This document shows positions 1-7,767 of a DNA stretch of 64,000 nt, one piece after another. The stretch covers positions 434,001-498,000 of the forward strand of contig NZ_CP029033.1 in the NCBI RefSeq assembly GCF_003073475.1, read 5' to 3'. The DNA is from Actinobaculum sp. 313 (GTDB lineage Bacteria; Actinomycetota; Actinomycetes; Actinomycetales; Actinomycetaceae). The notes under the pieces were generated by a model. That model was not told the origin of the DNA. It saw only the letters and a program-made list of their open reading frames with translations, and searched no databases. The position numbers were made by a program, and so were the translations under genes. Every line of letters begins with the position of its first letter. The stretch's first letter is position 1.

Positions 1-491
1 AGACGTGCTGACTTCGGCCGGTACCGCCGCCGCTCTGGATGCATGCCTACATATCGTGCGGAAAAAGATCGGTGTAGAGGCCGCGAGTTCCATTGCGCGG
101 CGGGCAGTCATAGCCCCGCATCGAGATGGTGACCAAGCGCAGTACGTGGATCGTCCCGTGCCCGCGTATAAGCCCGAAGGGGTTGGTGCGACTGTGGAGT
201 GGGCCTTGACCAATCTGGACCAGCTGCTGAGCGTACGCGATCTTGCCGCGCATGCTCATATGAGCGTCCGGAATTTCTCACGGCGCTTTGCTGAGGCTAC
301 GGGTACAACGCCGGCGCGCTGGGTCTTGCTGCAGAGGTTGGACGAGGCACGCAGGCTGCTGGAAACAACGCCGTGGAGCATGGAGAGAATAGCCCGCACC
401 TGTGGCTTCGCTAGTGCGGTGACCTTCCGGCAGAACCGTCACCCAGTACTCGATCACGCCGACGGCGTACCGCGCGCGATTTGCCGGGTAG
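1..491 (+). pseudogene. GlxA-family AraC transcriptional regulator, 3' part, frameshifted
   Basis: The gene enters the window already open, so its DJ-1/PfpI-like N-terminal domain and start lie upstream. The visible part opens with the family signature LTSAGTAAALD and continues through an AraC-type double helix-turn-helix (about 195-430; motifs LAAHAHMSVRNFSRRF and RIARTCGFASAVTFRQN). After FRQN the frame breaks near position 436. As written the frame runs on to 526 with unrelated sequence, but shifting frame gives VTQYSITPTAYRARFAG and a stop at 489-491, which is the normal end of this family (F-x-x-x-x-G-x-S/TP-x-x-YR). The change fits a two-base loss, or one inserted base, just after the Asn codon. 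Such regulators usually bind DNA; the ligand of the N-terminal domain is rarely known. Either a real disrupted gene or a consensus error. Confidence 0.8.
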
Positions 492-575
492 GGATGGTTG
501 GAGCGGGTTCTGGTTGTGGGCGGTAGCGATGTGGATGGTGCTGGTTGCGTGGGGCGGTGCCGAGGCGGATGAGGC

Positions 576-631
576 GGTTGTGTCGGGCGTTGCCGGTGTG
601 GATGACGTGGTTGTGTCGGGCGTTGCCGGTG
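576..631. repeat. 33-bp-period tandem repeat, two copies
   Basis: A 23-bp core beginning GGTTGTGTCGGGCG occurs at 576-598 and again at 609-631, exactly 33 bp apart. One of many short tandem repeats in the window. Confidence 0.7.
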
Positions 632-676
632 CGCTGTATGGTGCCAATGAAGAAATGTCGTGGCTGAAGTGGCGAT

Positions 677-798
677 CTGTCCAAATCCCGTCCAAACGCG
701 CACACTCTGGATTACTTCCAATTTAGGAATGGCGGAATCATGCGGATTCTTGCCATCGCTCCGCGCGCACTCCCATCGTTTGGACGGGATTTGGACAG
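677..798. repeat. 122-bp palindromic element, copy 1
   Basis: Perfect 22-bp terminal inverted repeats bound the element: the left arm at 677-698 contains CCCGTCCAAACG and the right arm at 777-798 contains CGTTTGGACGGG. The centre carries GAATCATGCGGATTCT (735-750), itself a near-palindrome. A second copy lies at 52721-52843. From the inner arm of the left repeat to the central motif (48 bp) and from there to the right arm (43 bp) the distances are identical in the two copies, while the bases between have diverged. No coding capacity is evident. It resembles a MITE or another structured non-autonomous element. Confidence 0.75.
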
Positions 799-960
799 TG
801 CTTCCGCCGCAGGTCATGATTTGGCGATTCCGGTAGTGAACACGCGGCCGATGAAACTACTGCGCGCGACGCTTGGCCGGTTCTAGTTCTTTCTCGTTCA
901 CGGTGGTGATGGCAAGCTTTCGGCCGACTTGGCCAGGTGCCTGCTATGTGAGCTGTTTTA

Positions 961-989
961 CTTACAGGAACGCGGCGACCTGGTATAAA
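961..989 (+). promoter_or_regulatory. candidate promoter for the P-loop kinase gene
   Basis: A CTTACA box (961-966) and a TATAAA box (984-989) are separated by 17 bp, the standard sigma-70-type spacing. They would start a leader of about 75 nt ahead of the GTG at 1070. Confidence 0.45.
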
Positions 990-1024
990 GATATTGGTGG
1001 TGCCGACAAGGTGCTACCTCCAAG

Positions 1025-1045
1025 TGCCGGGGATGTCCCCCGGCA
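1025..1045 (+). promoter_or_regulatory. leader hairpin upstream of 1070
   Basis: TGCCGGGG and CCCCGGCA form a perfect 8-bp stem around the 5-base loop ATGTC, between the candidate promoter and the start codon. It is followed by ACTTTTG, so it could act as an attenuator or weak terminator; function is inferred only. Confidence 0.4.
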
Positions 1046-1069
1046 ACTTTTGTATCGGAGGTCCTGTCG

Positions 1070-1675
1070 GTGCGTGAGCTTTCCATATTCGCTGACGAAA
1101 GTGGTAGTGCCACACAACCCCTGCTCATTATCCTCGGTGGCCTTCCCGCCACTGGGAAAACAACGGTTGCGCACGAGCTTATTCACGACGGCGGCTTCGC
1201 TTATCTACGCATCGACACGATCGAGCAAGCTCTGCGCGACAGCGGTGAGATGGGAGAACGCGGCGTCGAGGGAGCGGGTTATGCCGTCGGGTACGCCGTC
1301 GCACGCGATCTACTGCGAAGCGGCAACAATGTTCTCGCCGAATGCGTCAACCCGATCGAACTCACCCGGGAGGCGTGGCGCGCAGTTGCCCGCTCCACCC
1401 GTGCGGAGCTCCTCGAAGTCGAGTTGTACTGCGCCGACCCCGAACTCCACCAAGCTCGCGCCGAACATCGAACCAGCGATATTCCCGGCCTCGAACTGCC
1501 CGACTGGCACGCCATCACGACCCGCGAATACGACCAATGGCACGGGGTCGATTTGCGCATAGACACTGCGCGAATTGGCCCGCCTCACGCCGCAGCCCTG
1601 ATCCGCGCGCGTGCAGCCGATAAGGAACGCCTAGTCAAGGAAGCGCGGGAACCACGGGATGGAGGTGGGGTCTAG
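1070..1675 (+). CDS. P-loop AAA-type kinase / zeta-toxin-like ATPase
   Basis: A 201-residue protein with a textbook Walker A motif, GGLPATGKTT, at about residues 23-32 and an RIDT motif at about 47, as in the AAA_33/zeta-toxin-like family of small-molecule or nucleotide kinases. These transfer phosphate from ATP to varied substrates (antibiotics, sugars, nucleotides), and the substrate cannot be read from sequence. GTG at 1070 is chosen because GGAGGT lies 7 bases upstream. The first twelve residues (RELSIFADESG) look more like the beginning of a DUF3800 protein than of a kinase, so this N-terminus may be a small fusion or a recycled start region. No antitoxin-like partner is adjacent. Family assignment is firm; precise role is not. 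Confidence 0.7.
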   Translation: MRELSIFADESGSATQPLLIILGGLPATGKTTVAHELIHDGGFAYLRIDTIEQALRDSGEMGERGVEGAGYAVGYAVARDLLRSGNNVLAECVNPIELTREAWRAVARSTRAELLEVELYCADPELHQARAEHRTSDIPGLELPDWHAITTREYDQWHGVDLRIDTARIGPPHAAALIRARAADKERLVKEAREPRDGGGV

Positions 1676-1745
1676 TTGTAGTTTCCCATGAGGCAACGCG
1701 TTGCTGGTAGTGAGCCTGCGACGCCAGCATCGGACTCTGTGTTGG

Positions 1746-2057
1746 TCACTGCACTGCAGGCTCGATACCGGGTGCATCAACGCGACCGGCGTCGACTTCC
1801 TGCGTTGTCTCAACCGCCGCCTGCTTCTCCGCCTCTTGCCGACGCAAGCGAAGCAGCCAGTACACGTCGATCAGCACGATCGCCGCATTCATCCCAACCG
1901 CGGGCCAAACGCCGAGGATGGCGTTGTACGTCGTGGCGATAAACGAACCACTGAAATTCATCCAGCGGAAGGTGTATTGGTTGGCAACAACCAGCGAGAT
2001 AACGACCAGGCCAGACCCGATCCATCCGATAATCTCAAGAACTGTGCGCGTGTCCAC
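1746..2057 (-). CDS. small multi-pass membrane protein
   Basis: A 103-residue protein with about three hydrophobic segments (residues about 5-25, 33-53 and 57-75) followed by a charged 25-residue cytoplasmic-type tail. The N-terminal segment IIGWIGSGLVVISLVV recalls the YgjV/CBU_0592 type of small membrane protein, whose function is unknown. The ATG at 2057 is preceded by TTGGAGTTC, a reasonable ribosome-binding site. It converges with the kinase gene at 1070-1675 and appears monocistronic. No enzymatic motif is visible. Confidence 0.6.
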   Translation of the reverse strand: MDTRTVLEIIGWIGSGLVVISLVVANQYTFRWMNFSGSFIATTYNAILGVWPAVGMNAAIVLIDVYWLLRLRRQEAEKQAAVETTQEVDAGRVDAPGIEPAVQ

Positions 2058-2585
2058 ATGAACTCCAAGAATGCCCGGCCGGTCAATGCGCGTGCACTGG
2101 TCGAGTCTGAATATCTCGTTGCCGGGGCATTTCAGAATATCGGTTCAACGATATATGGGCAAATTCAGGGCGAGTCCTCCACGGTGTAAGTATTCGTTGA
2201 CGACGGCGCCCGGTCGCCGGTTCTGGCGTCAAAAGACAGATTCATCGGTGGGGTGTTGGTGTTGGGTCGTCAGTGTGGGTATCGAGGGTAGGGGTCATTG
2301 GTCGGGATGCCGGTTGTTGGGGCGTCAATGTGGATATCGAAGGTCAGAGCCATCAGTTCCGGTGTTGCCTCTCGAGGCATGGGATCTGATTTTGAACGCC
2401 AGTGCTTCCAGAGTCGCTGTCTGGCTAGTACGTCATCTTTATGCGGAAGGGCACCTGATCTGCCTGGAACGGTGAAAGCTGTCGCTTTTGATGCTGCCCT
2501 GACGGGGTAGTGCGCCCGCTTGACCGGCAGGAGGGCTCACACACCCGTCTTCCAACGTCACACTCGAAAGAACATCCGTCGAAGC
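2058..2585. other. intergenic region, possible decayed reading frame
   Basis: Nothing convincing is encoded. On the minus strand a stretch of about 75 codons is open (about 2278-2526), ending with LTFDIHIDAPTTG, but it has no upstream start or ribosome-binding site and I do not recognise it. It may be the tail of a lost gene. Confidence 0.3.
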
Positions 2586-3392
2586 CTATAGGTGCTTCCA
2601 ACGCGGGGCCATGGCCGTCACAAACAGCCCGCCCGCAACCACAAGCGGGTAGATGAGAGCGGTTAAGCCGCTTAGTCCCGCCCCGCTTATCCCGGCGGTT
2701 CCCATCCCCTCCAGTCCTTCGCGTAGCCCAGAGATAACCGGTGTTAACGGACTGAACTTGGAGATGACCTGCGCCCAGCTAGGCAAGGCGTCAACTGGAT
2801 AGAACACGCCGGAAAATGACAGAACGATACCGATTGCGAAGGAAATCGCCACATATGTTCCGCGTGTGGCCGCGAAGCGGGCACCGAGCGTCGCGGCAGC
2901 GATCACAAATACAAACAGCACAAGCCCGCACGCCGCAGCGGCGGGTGTGACCGCTAACCGACCGCCTGCCAGTGGCCAGAGCACCGCGCCAACCACGAGG
3001 CTCTGGCAGCATGCCACCGCAAATTGCGACGTCGCCTGCAGTAAGGAATATAAGCGAATGCCTCCCGGAGCCAAGCGGATCAGAGCCAGACGTTCCTCAC
3101 TCAGATCTTGGCGCGCCTCGTACGCAGCTCCGATGATGCTGTTCGAGATGACGTTCGCAATCATCGAGGAGACAATCATGAATGTGGTCAGCGTTGAAGC
3201 CGTGCTCAATGTGCTCACCGTGCCAGCCGCACTGCCAGCCGCACTGCCAGTTGAGTGTCCGCCGGATCCAAGATACATCGCAAAAAACACCAGCAGGATC
3301 CCGCTGAGAAGCGGCCGGATGAACATAGCCGCCGCATCAGTCCGGCTCTGCGCGAGAACTCGTCGATACCGGAAGAAGAATGCGCCAGTCAT
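2586..3392 (-). CDS. ABC-2 type transporter permease
   Basis: A membrane protein of about 268 residues with roughly six hydrophobic segments and the ABC-2 layout: a cytoplasmic N-terminus, paired helices around residues 25-95, and a conserved late region ending YPVDALPSWAQVISKFSPLTP, the typical hydrophobic-Pro-x-hydrophobic loop of drug/polyketide-exporter permeases. The frame is open further upstream, but ATG at 3392 is chosen because it overlaps the TGA of the preceding permease as ATGA, implying translational coupling. With the genes at 3389-4129 and 4126-5103 it forms a two-permease, one-ATPase exporter operon. Substrate unknown; export of a drug-like or peptide substrate is inferred from the family. 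Confidence 0.8.
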   Translation of the reverse strand: MTGAFFFRYRRVLAQSRTDAAAMFIRPLLSGILLVFFAMYLGSGGHSTGSAAGSAAGTVSTLSTASTLTTFMIVSSMIANVISNSIIGAAYEARQDLSEERLALIRLAPGGIRLYSLLQATSQFAVACCQSLVVGAVLWPLAGGRLAVTPAAAACGLVLFVFVIAAATLGARFAATRGTYVAISFAIGIVLSFSGVFYPVDALPSWAQVISKFSPLTPVISGLREGLEGMGTAGISGAGLSGLTALIYPLVVAGGLFVTAMAPRWKHL

Positions 3393-4129
3393 CCCCGAAC
3401 TCCGATCACACCGTTCGTCCGGTACGCTGCCACACAGCGCCGGGCCCACCAGGCGCCAACAAGGGCGAAGAGGCCCGCCAGTGCCAGTGCGATCACCAGC
3501 TCTGCAGGCTTACCGCCCCGGAGGAATTCATTAAGCCATGCATTGGGCAATAACCGGGCTGCGTTTCCAAGGATTGGTCCGAGCGTGGTCAGCGGGTACA
3601 TAACCCCGGCAAGGATAAGAACCGCGTCCAGTCCACTGTTTACGATGTGGAACACGCGTCCCCAGCGCAGTTCCGCCCCGAGAATCAAGCATATGACGCC
3701 GATAGAGACGGGAACGCTCGCCAGCATGACAACCAGAACCTGCAGAGCCTGGAGTGGATAGTGCAGCGCGACGCCGATCAGCAGCGTGCTTATTGCGGTG
3801 GAAGTGATATACATGGCGTTCAATGCCGCAGTAAAGCCGAAGACCCACGCGATCACGCCGCCGTCGAGTAGTAGAAGCATGTCAAGCCGCGCAGAATTCA
3901 CAACCATCTGTAGCCACACCAACGCTTGCAGCGCACAAGAAGAGATAAAGCCCCAGGCCAGATTCGTGTAGAAGAACCAGTTCGCCTGCTCCGCACTCAA
4001 GAACGCGCTACCCATCAACAGGATCGGCAGAATTTGCGACAACGGCACAAAGAGCAATAGCCGACTTGCGCTACCCGGCTGGCGGAACAGCTGCCGCAGG
4101 CTGTACCGGAAATGAATCAGCCAGTTCAC
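3389..4129 (-). CDS. ABC-2 type transporter permease
   Basis: A 246-residue polytopic membrane protein with about six transmembrane segments. The late segment AGVMYPLTTLGPILGNAARLLP matches the corresponding loop of the neighbouring permease, so the two probably form a heterodimeric membrane channel. Its ATG overlaps the stop of the ATPase gene (ATGA, 4126-4129) and its own stop overlaps the next start in the same way, so the three genes are translated as a coupled unit. It acts in the cytoplasmic membrane. Confidence 0.8.
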   Translation of the reverse strand: MNWLIHFRYSLRQLFRQPGSASRLLLFVPLSQILPILLMGSAFLSAEQANWFFYTNLAWGFISSCALQALVWLQMVVNSARLDMLLLLDGGVIAWVFGFTAALNAMYITSTAISTLLIGVALHYPLQALQVLVVMLASVPVSIGVICLILGAELRWGRVFHIVNSGLDAVLILAGVMYPLTTLGPILGNAARLLPNAWLNEFLRGGKPAELVIALALAGLFALVGAWWARRCVAAYRTNGVIGVRG

Positions 4130-5103
4130 GCGTCCTCCTCGGCCAGCAGGATGAACGCGTCGGATAGTGTGACGGGACGCTTCTCAAACGGCATCCCCAA
4201 AGCATCAATAGCAGCTGAATCTGCTAAGCAGTACACGTGGAGTGTTGGCCTCCCGTTGACGCGTCGCGTCGCGAGTCGCTCGATACCGGCAGCTCGGAGA
4301 AGGTCCCTCTTGGCCGTGAGGTTGGCGTCGTCGTTGGCGGGGATGGTGTAGACGATATCGCCGGCGCTTTTTCGAACTTCGTCGGGTGGACCATCCACGA
4401 GGATGCGACCGGTATTGAGAAAAAGCACGCGGTCGCACAGGTCATCGGCTTCTTGCATAAGATGCGTGCAAATGATGAAAGTGATGCCGGTTGTCTGAAG
4501 GTCAATCAGGGTGTCGTATACCTTTTGCGCCGCAGCTGGGTCCAGGCCGCTCGTGGGCTCGTCTAGCAGTAGGAGCTCTGGGCGAGCTGCGAGTGCCCGA
4601 GCAATATTTGCTCGCTGTTTTAGACCGGTTGATAGCGTCATCACGCGGTCGTCCGCGCGCTCCGTCAGAGCGCAGGCTTCAAGCGCCGCAGCGAGGTTTT
4701 CGGCTCGTTCGCGCTTGGGCACGCGGGCCAGCCGCATCATGTAGGTGATGTTCTCACGCACGGTCAATATGCCATAGAGCTGGGATGAGTTGGTCACCAA
4801 TCCGATCCGGCGTTCTGCAAGTGAACGTGGGGTTGAAGCGGCGAGGTCGCGGCCGAGGACATTCAAGACGTCGGCCTCACTTGGGCGAAGAAGACCGGCG
4901 ACCAGTTTGACGAAGGTGGACTTTCCGGCGCCATTCGGCCCAATGAGCGCGGTGGAGCCCCCGGACTGCAATTGGAGGTCGTCCACGCGTAAGGCGACGC
5001 GGTCCCCGAAACTCTTGGAAACGGAGCGCATCTCAACGGCGATTAATCGCTCGCCAGCGGCAATGGGCCGCCCTGCCGCGGTGGGAGGGGTAGGTGTGTG
5101 CAT
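4126..5103 (-). CDS. ABC transporter ATP-binding protein
   Basis: A 325-residue ATPase energising the exporter formed with the two downstream permeases. The Walker A motif is GPNGAGKST (about residues 56-64), the signature region LSTGLKQRANIARAL lies at about 160-174, and Walker B with the D-loop reads LLLLDEPTSGLD. The last 90 residues form the accessory C-terminal domain seen in drug-exporter ATPases. ATG at 5103 has AAGGG 6 bases upstream. The gene is divergent from a MerR-type regulator, and the shared region carries a 65-bp tandem repeat, so control by that regulator is likely but inferred. Confidence 0.85.
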   Translation of the reverse strand: MHTPTPPTAAGRPIAAGERLIAVEMRSVSKSFGDRVALRVDDLQLQSGGSTALIGPNGAGKSTFVKLVAGLLRPSEADVLNVLGRDLAASTPRSLAERRIGLVTNSSQLYGILTVRENITYMMRLARVPKRERAENLAAALEACALTERADDRVMTLSTGLKQRANIARALAARPELLLLDEPTSGLDPAAAQKVYDTLIDLQTTGITFIICTHLMQEADDLCDRVLFLNTGRILVDGPPDEVRKSAGDIVYTIPANDDANLTAKRDLLRAAGIERLATRRVNGRPTLHVYCLADSAAIDALGMPFEKRPVTLSDAFILLAEEDA

Positions 5104-5151
5104 GAAACCCTTCTGTTGGGCGGTGCTTTACAGGGAAAGTCTATCTTTGGG

Positions 5152-5323
5152 CCGACGACGACCACCAGCGGCACTGGCGAACTCTGCCGTGCCATGCGGC
5201 GCAGGCTATCAACGGTCCGACGACGACCACCAGCGGCACTGCCGGACCCTGCCGTGCCGCACGGACCGGGCCATCAACAGTCCGACGACGACCACCAGGA
5301 CCGTCAGGCAGAGCGCCATTCCG
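5152..5323. repeat. 65-bp tandem repeat in a divergent promoter region
   Basis: Units starting CCGACGACGACCACCA begin at 5152, 5217 and 5282, exactly 65 bp apart; the third is incomplete. The array occupies most of the space between an ABC exporter operon (leftward) and a MerR regulator (rightward), so it duplicates whatever promoter or operator sequence the unit contains. Confidence 0.75.
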
Positions 5324-5350
5324 CGACTGCCTGGAGGGGTGCAGTCTGGG

Positions 5351-6358
5351 ATGCCGAGCGCGCCGTACACTGTGCACATGCGTGTCGCTGAAATCGCCCG
5401 ACTTACCGGCACGACCGTGCGAACGGTCCGCTACTACCATCAACTCGGGCTGCTGCCGGTGCCGGAAGAACGTGGCGGCTGGCGCGACTACGACCTCTCA
5501 CACATGGCGCGGCTCTCTCGTATCCGTTGGTTTGTGCAGGCCGGAGTACCTTTGAAATCCATTGCGCAGATTCTGGACCAAAACGCGGGCACGTCCGTTC
5601 AGGACCGGAGCACGGGCACTTCCGTTCAGAATCGGAACGCGGGCGCTTCCGTTGAGGACCAAAACGCGGGCGCTTCCGTTGAGGACCAAAACGCGGGCAC
5701 GTCCGTTCAGGACCAGAGCACGGGCACTTCGGTCCAGAATAGAAGCGCAGTTACCTCCGCGCGGGAGTCATCAGATTCGACGCCGGACTCTGCGGGCTCC
5801 ACCGTGCTCGCCGATCTAACCGGAGCGCTCGACGCCGTCGAAGAGCACCTCGCCGAGGTGCTACGCCAACGGGACATGCTGGTATCTCTGCTGGAGCGTG
5901 CCCGGGAGGGGATGACTCTTTCTCCCATGCCGCCGCGTATGGTGGCGTTCTTCGATCGATTGGAAGCCGCCGCCCCAGACGAGTGGACGCGCGCAGCCAT
6001 TCGGCGGGAACGGGACGCCGTGGATGTCGCCTGTTACCGTGGGCAAATGCCAGCTGAAGCGGAACTCCTATTTCCGGAGGCCGATGACGCGGAAGACGCG
6101 TCGGTTCTTGCAGCTTACGGGCAGAACACCGCCGAATTCACCGACGACGAGGCAACCGCGCACGCGGCGGCGAATATTGCCCGTTTTGAACGAGTGCTCG
6201 GGCCGGAGCGCTGCCGGACACTGGCGCGCGGTGTTGATAGGACGGCGATTCGCACCTTGTTTCGGCTGTGGGCGACCATGGACGCTGCTGACGCGCGCAT
6301 AGTCGCTGCCATGGAACGTTTGCTTGACGAGGCTATCGAACGGTGGCGGAATCAATAG
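5351..6358 (+). CDS. MerR-family transcriptional regulator with a 27-bp repeat insert
   Basis: A protein of about 335 residues. The MerR winged helix starts at MRVAEIARLTGTTVRTVRYY (from residue 10) and continues through GLLPVPEERGGWRDYDLSHM. Between this domain and the C-terminal effector domain lies a low-complexity insert of seven 9-residue repeats (consensus DQNAGTSVQ, residues about 76-138). The C-terminal 190 residues are helical and of unknown ligand specificity. ATG at 5351 follows GGAGGGG by about 11 bases; ATG at 5378 is an alternative, better matched to the family N-terminus but without a ribosome-binding site. It heads a regulator-ATPase-permease gene set and is divergent from a second exporter operon, so it probably regulates one or both in response to an exported compound. 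Confidence 0.8.
   Translation: MPSAPYTVHMRVAEIARLTGTTVRTVRYYHQLGLLPVPEERGGWRDYDLSHMARLSRIRWFVQAGVPLKSIAQILDQNAGTSVQDRSTGTSVQNRNAGASVEDQNAGASVEDQNAGTSVQDQSTGTSVQNRSAVTSARESSDSTPDSAGSTVLADLTGALDAVEEHLAEVLRQRDMLVSLLERAREGMTLSPMPPRMVAFFDRLEAAAPDEWTRAAIRRERDAVDVACYRGQMPAEAELLFPEADDAEDASVLAAYGQNTAEFTDDEATAHAAANIARFERVLGPERCRTLARGVDRTAIRTLFRLWATMDAADARIVAAMERLLDEAIERWRNQ
5576..5764 (+). repeat. 27-bp coding tandem repeat, seven units
   Basis: Seven consecutive 27-bp units encode variants of DQNAGTSVQ, DRSTGTSVQ and NRNAGASVE in the linker of the MerR regulator. The period is a multiple of three, so copy-number change keeps the frame. Confidence 0.85.
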
Positions 6359-6401
6359 ACACTCTTGCGTGTGACGTGGCGTAACACCAGATGCTAGCGG
6401 C

Positions 6402-7649
6402 ATGACAAACAAATCTTCCGATGGTGCCCAGACGGACGGGACTGTGCGGAGCGCTTTGCGTGCAGACGACGGGGTGCCGATACTGCGATCAAGAGGCAGT
6501 GGTTCGAAAGGAGTAGGACGTGCCGCCGGAACTACTCCCACCGCCGCCGCAGGCGCTGCGAAGGAGAGGAAGCAAACCGTTTCGACCAATTCCTCCGCCG
6601 CCGCTTACTCATCCGCAGCTCGCACCTCCGCCGCCGCCGTCGGCACTATTCGCGCCGCAGGCTCCGCCACTGCGATCGATACCGAATACGCCATCGAAGT
6701 CACCGGTCTCGTAAAAACCTTCGGCAGCCTGCACGCTGTCGATGGCCTTGACCTGAAGGTTCCGTGCGGTCAGATACACGGGTTCCTCGGCCCCAACGGT
6801 GCCGGGAAGTCCACCACCATCCGCGTGCTATCGGGGATGTACCATCGCGATTCCGGCGTGGTCCGAGTACAGGGCTGCGACCCGGCCCGCGATGCCGTAA
6901 CCATTACGCGCAACACTGCGTATGTGCCCGGCGACGTCGCACTCTGGCCCAGTCTCACCGGAGCGCAGACTCTCGACGCATTCGCTGCTCTGCGCGGCAA
7001 ACGCGACCGGAGCCGCGAGATAGAACTCATCGACGCCTTCAGCCTCGACCCCAACAAACCCGTGCGAAGCTACTCGAAAGGAAATCGGCAGAAAGTCGCC
7101 CTTATAGCGGCACTGGCCGCCCCGTGCGAGCTGCTCGTACTCGACGAACCCTCCAGCGGCCTCGACCCATTGCAAGAGGAGGTGTTCATGGCGGCGGTAC
7201 GCGACGCCGCAGCGCAGGGGAGGACGGTGCTGCTTTCCAGCCATCTGCTCTCCGAAGTCGATCAGGTATGTGATGCGGTGACGATTATCAAAGACGGGAA
7301 GACCGTGGAGGCGGGCACCTTGGCATCGCTTCGGCATTTGCGTAATTCGACCATTTCATGCCGCCTTCCAGAAGGCGCGGTGCCTCCACTGCCCGACGGC
7401 GTCAGTCAGCTCGCAGGGCTCGGCCGGGACGTCGGGGCGCTCCAGTGCAGAGCGGAAACCAGCGGCGGCATGCCGACTCGGGATAGCGCGCCGGGCTCTC
7501 CGCAGGCTGTGCTCCGGTACTCGGTTCCAAGTGAATCGGTTTCGGAGGCGCTGACCGCGCTCATTCAAGCGGGCGCTTATGACATTTCCTGTACGCCAGC
7601 ATCCTTGGAAGAGCTGTTCCTGCGGCATTACCACGTGAGCGCGCGATGA
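6402..7649 (+). CDS. ABC transporter ATP-binding protein (drug-exporter type)
   Basis: A 415-residue ATPase. The first 95 residues are Ala/Thr/Ser-rich low-complexity sequence with no homology I recognise. The ATPase domain follows: Walker A GPNGAGKST at about residue 130, the signature region SYSKGNRQKVALIAAL, Walker B LLVLDEPSSGLDP, and the H-loop LLSSHLLSEV. The C-terminal 100 residues are the accessory domain of the antibiotic-exporter subfamily. The ribosome-binding site for ATG 6402 is weak, so a later start cannot be excluded. Its stop overlaps the first of three tandem start regions leading to the permease gene. With MerR and permease it forms a self-regulated export operon. Confidence 0.8.
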   Translation: MTNKSSDGAQTDGTVRSALRADDGVPILRSRGSGSKGVGRAAGTTPTAAAGAAKERKQTVSTNSSAAAYSSAARTSAAAVGTIRAAGSATAIDTEYAIEVTGLVKTFGSLHAVDGLDLKVPCGQIHGFLGPNGAGKSTTIRVLSGMYHRDSGVVRVQGCDPARDAVTITRNTAYVPGDVALWPSLTGAQTLDAFAALRGKRDRSREIELIDAFSLDPNKPVRSYSKGNRQKVALIAALAAPCELLVLDEPSSGLDPLQEEVFMAAVRDAAAQGRTVLLSSHLLSEVDQVCDAVTIIKDGKTVEAGTLASLRHLRNSTISCRLPEGAVPPLPDGVSQLAGLGRDVGALQCRAETSGGMPTRDSAPGSPQAVLRYSVPSESVSEALTALIQAGAYDISCTPASLEELFLRHYHVSAR

Positions 7650-7767
7650 ACGGGCAGGCGGGGGTATCTGGCGGGTACGCCGCAGGGATGTTGAGGAGCG
7701 CGCAATGAACGGGCAGACCAGGATATCCGGCAGGTACACCGTCGGGATGTTGAGGAGCGCACGATGA
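7646..7767 (+). repeat. 59-bp tandem repeat of a coupled start site, with two mini-ORFs
   Basis: ATGs at 7646, 7705 and 7764 are spaced exactly 59 bp, each preceded by a copy of the same sequence (GAGGAGCGC is present before the last two). The first overlaps the ATPase stop as ATGA. It opens a 20-codon frame (MNGQAGVSGG...) whose TGA overlaps the second ATG. That opens another 20-codon frame (MNGQTRISGR...) whose TGA overlaps the third ATG, the permease start. The two mini-ORFs are therefore duplicated beginnings of the permease gene that keep termination-reinitiation coupling. Confidence 0.8.

Larger units (their letters stand above)
492..960. other. intergenic stretch without a convincing gene
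   Basis: No open frame here has family-like sequence or a sensible ribosome-binding site. It holds a two-copy 33-bp tandem repeat (576-631) and a 122-bp palindromic element (677-798); 799-960 shows nothing recognisable. Confidence 0.5.

Noticed and set aside
278-817. Leftward His/Pro-rich open frames over 278-817
   Set aside because: They read antisense through the regulator, a tandem repeat and the palindromic element; they are products of the repeats.
2071-2510. Rightward open frames between the small membrane protein and the ABC permease
   Set aside because: No ribosome-binding site, atypical composition, no recognisable motif.
4790-5350. N-terminal extension of the MerR gene (long open frame upstream)
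   Set aside because: It is antisense to the ABC ATPase and the repeat region; the MerR fold begins at 5378 and the ribosome-binding site fits 5351.
5152-5764. CRISPR array
   Set aside because: The repeats are contiguous or coding and lack unique spacers of uniform length; no cas genes are present.
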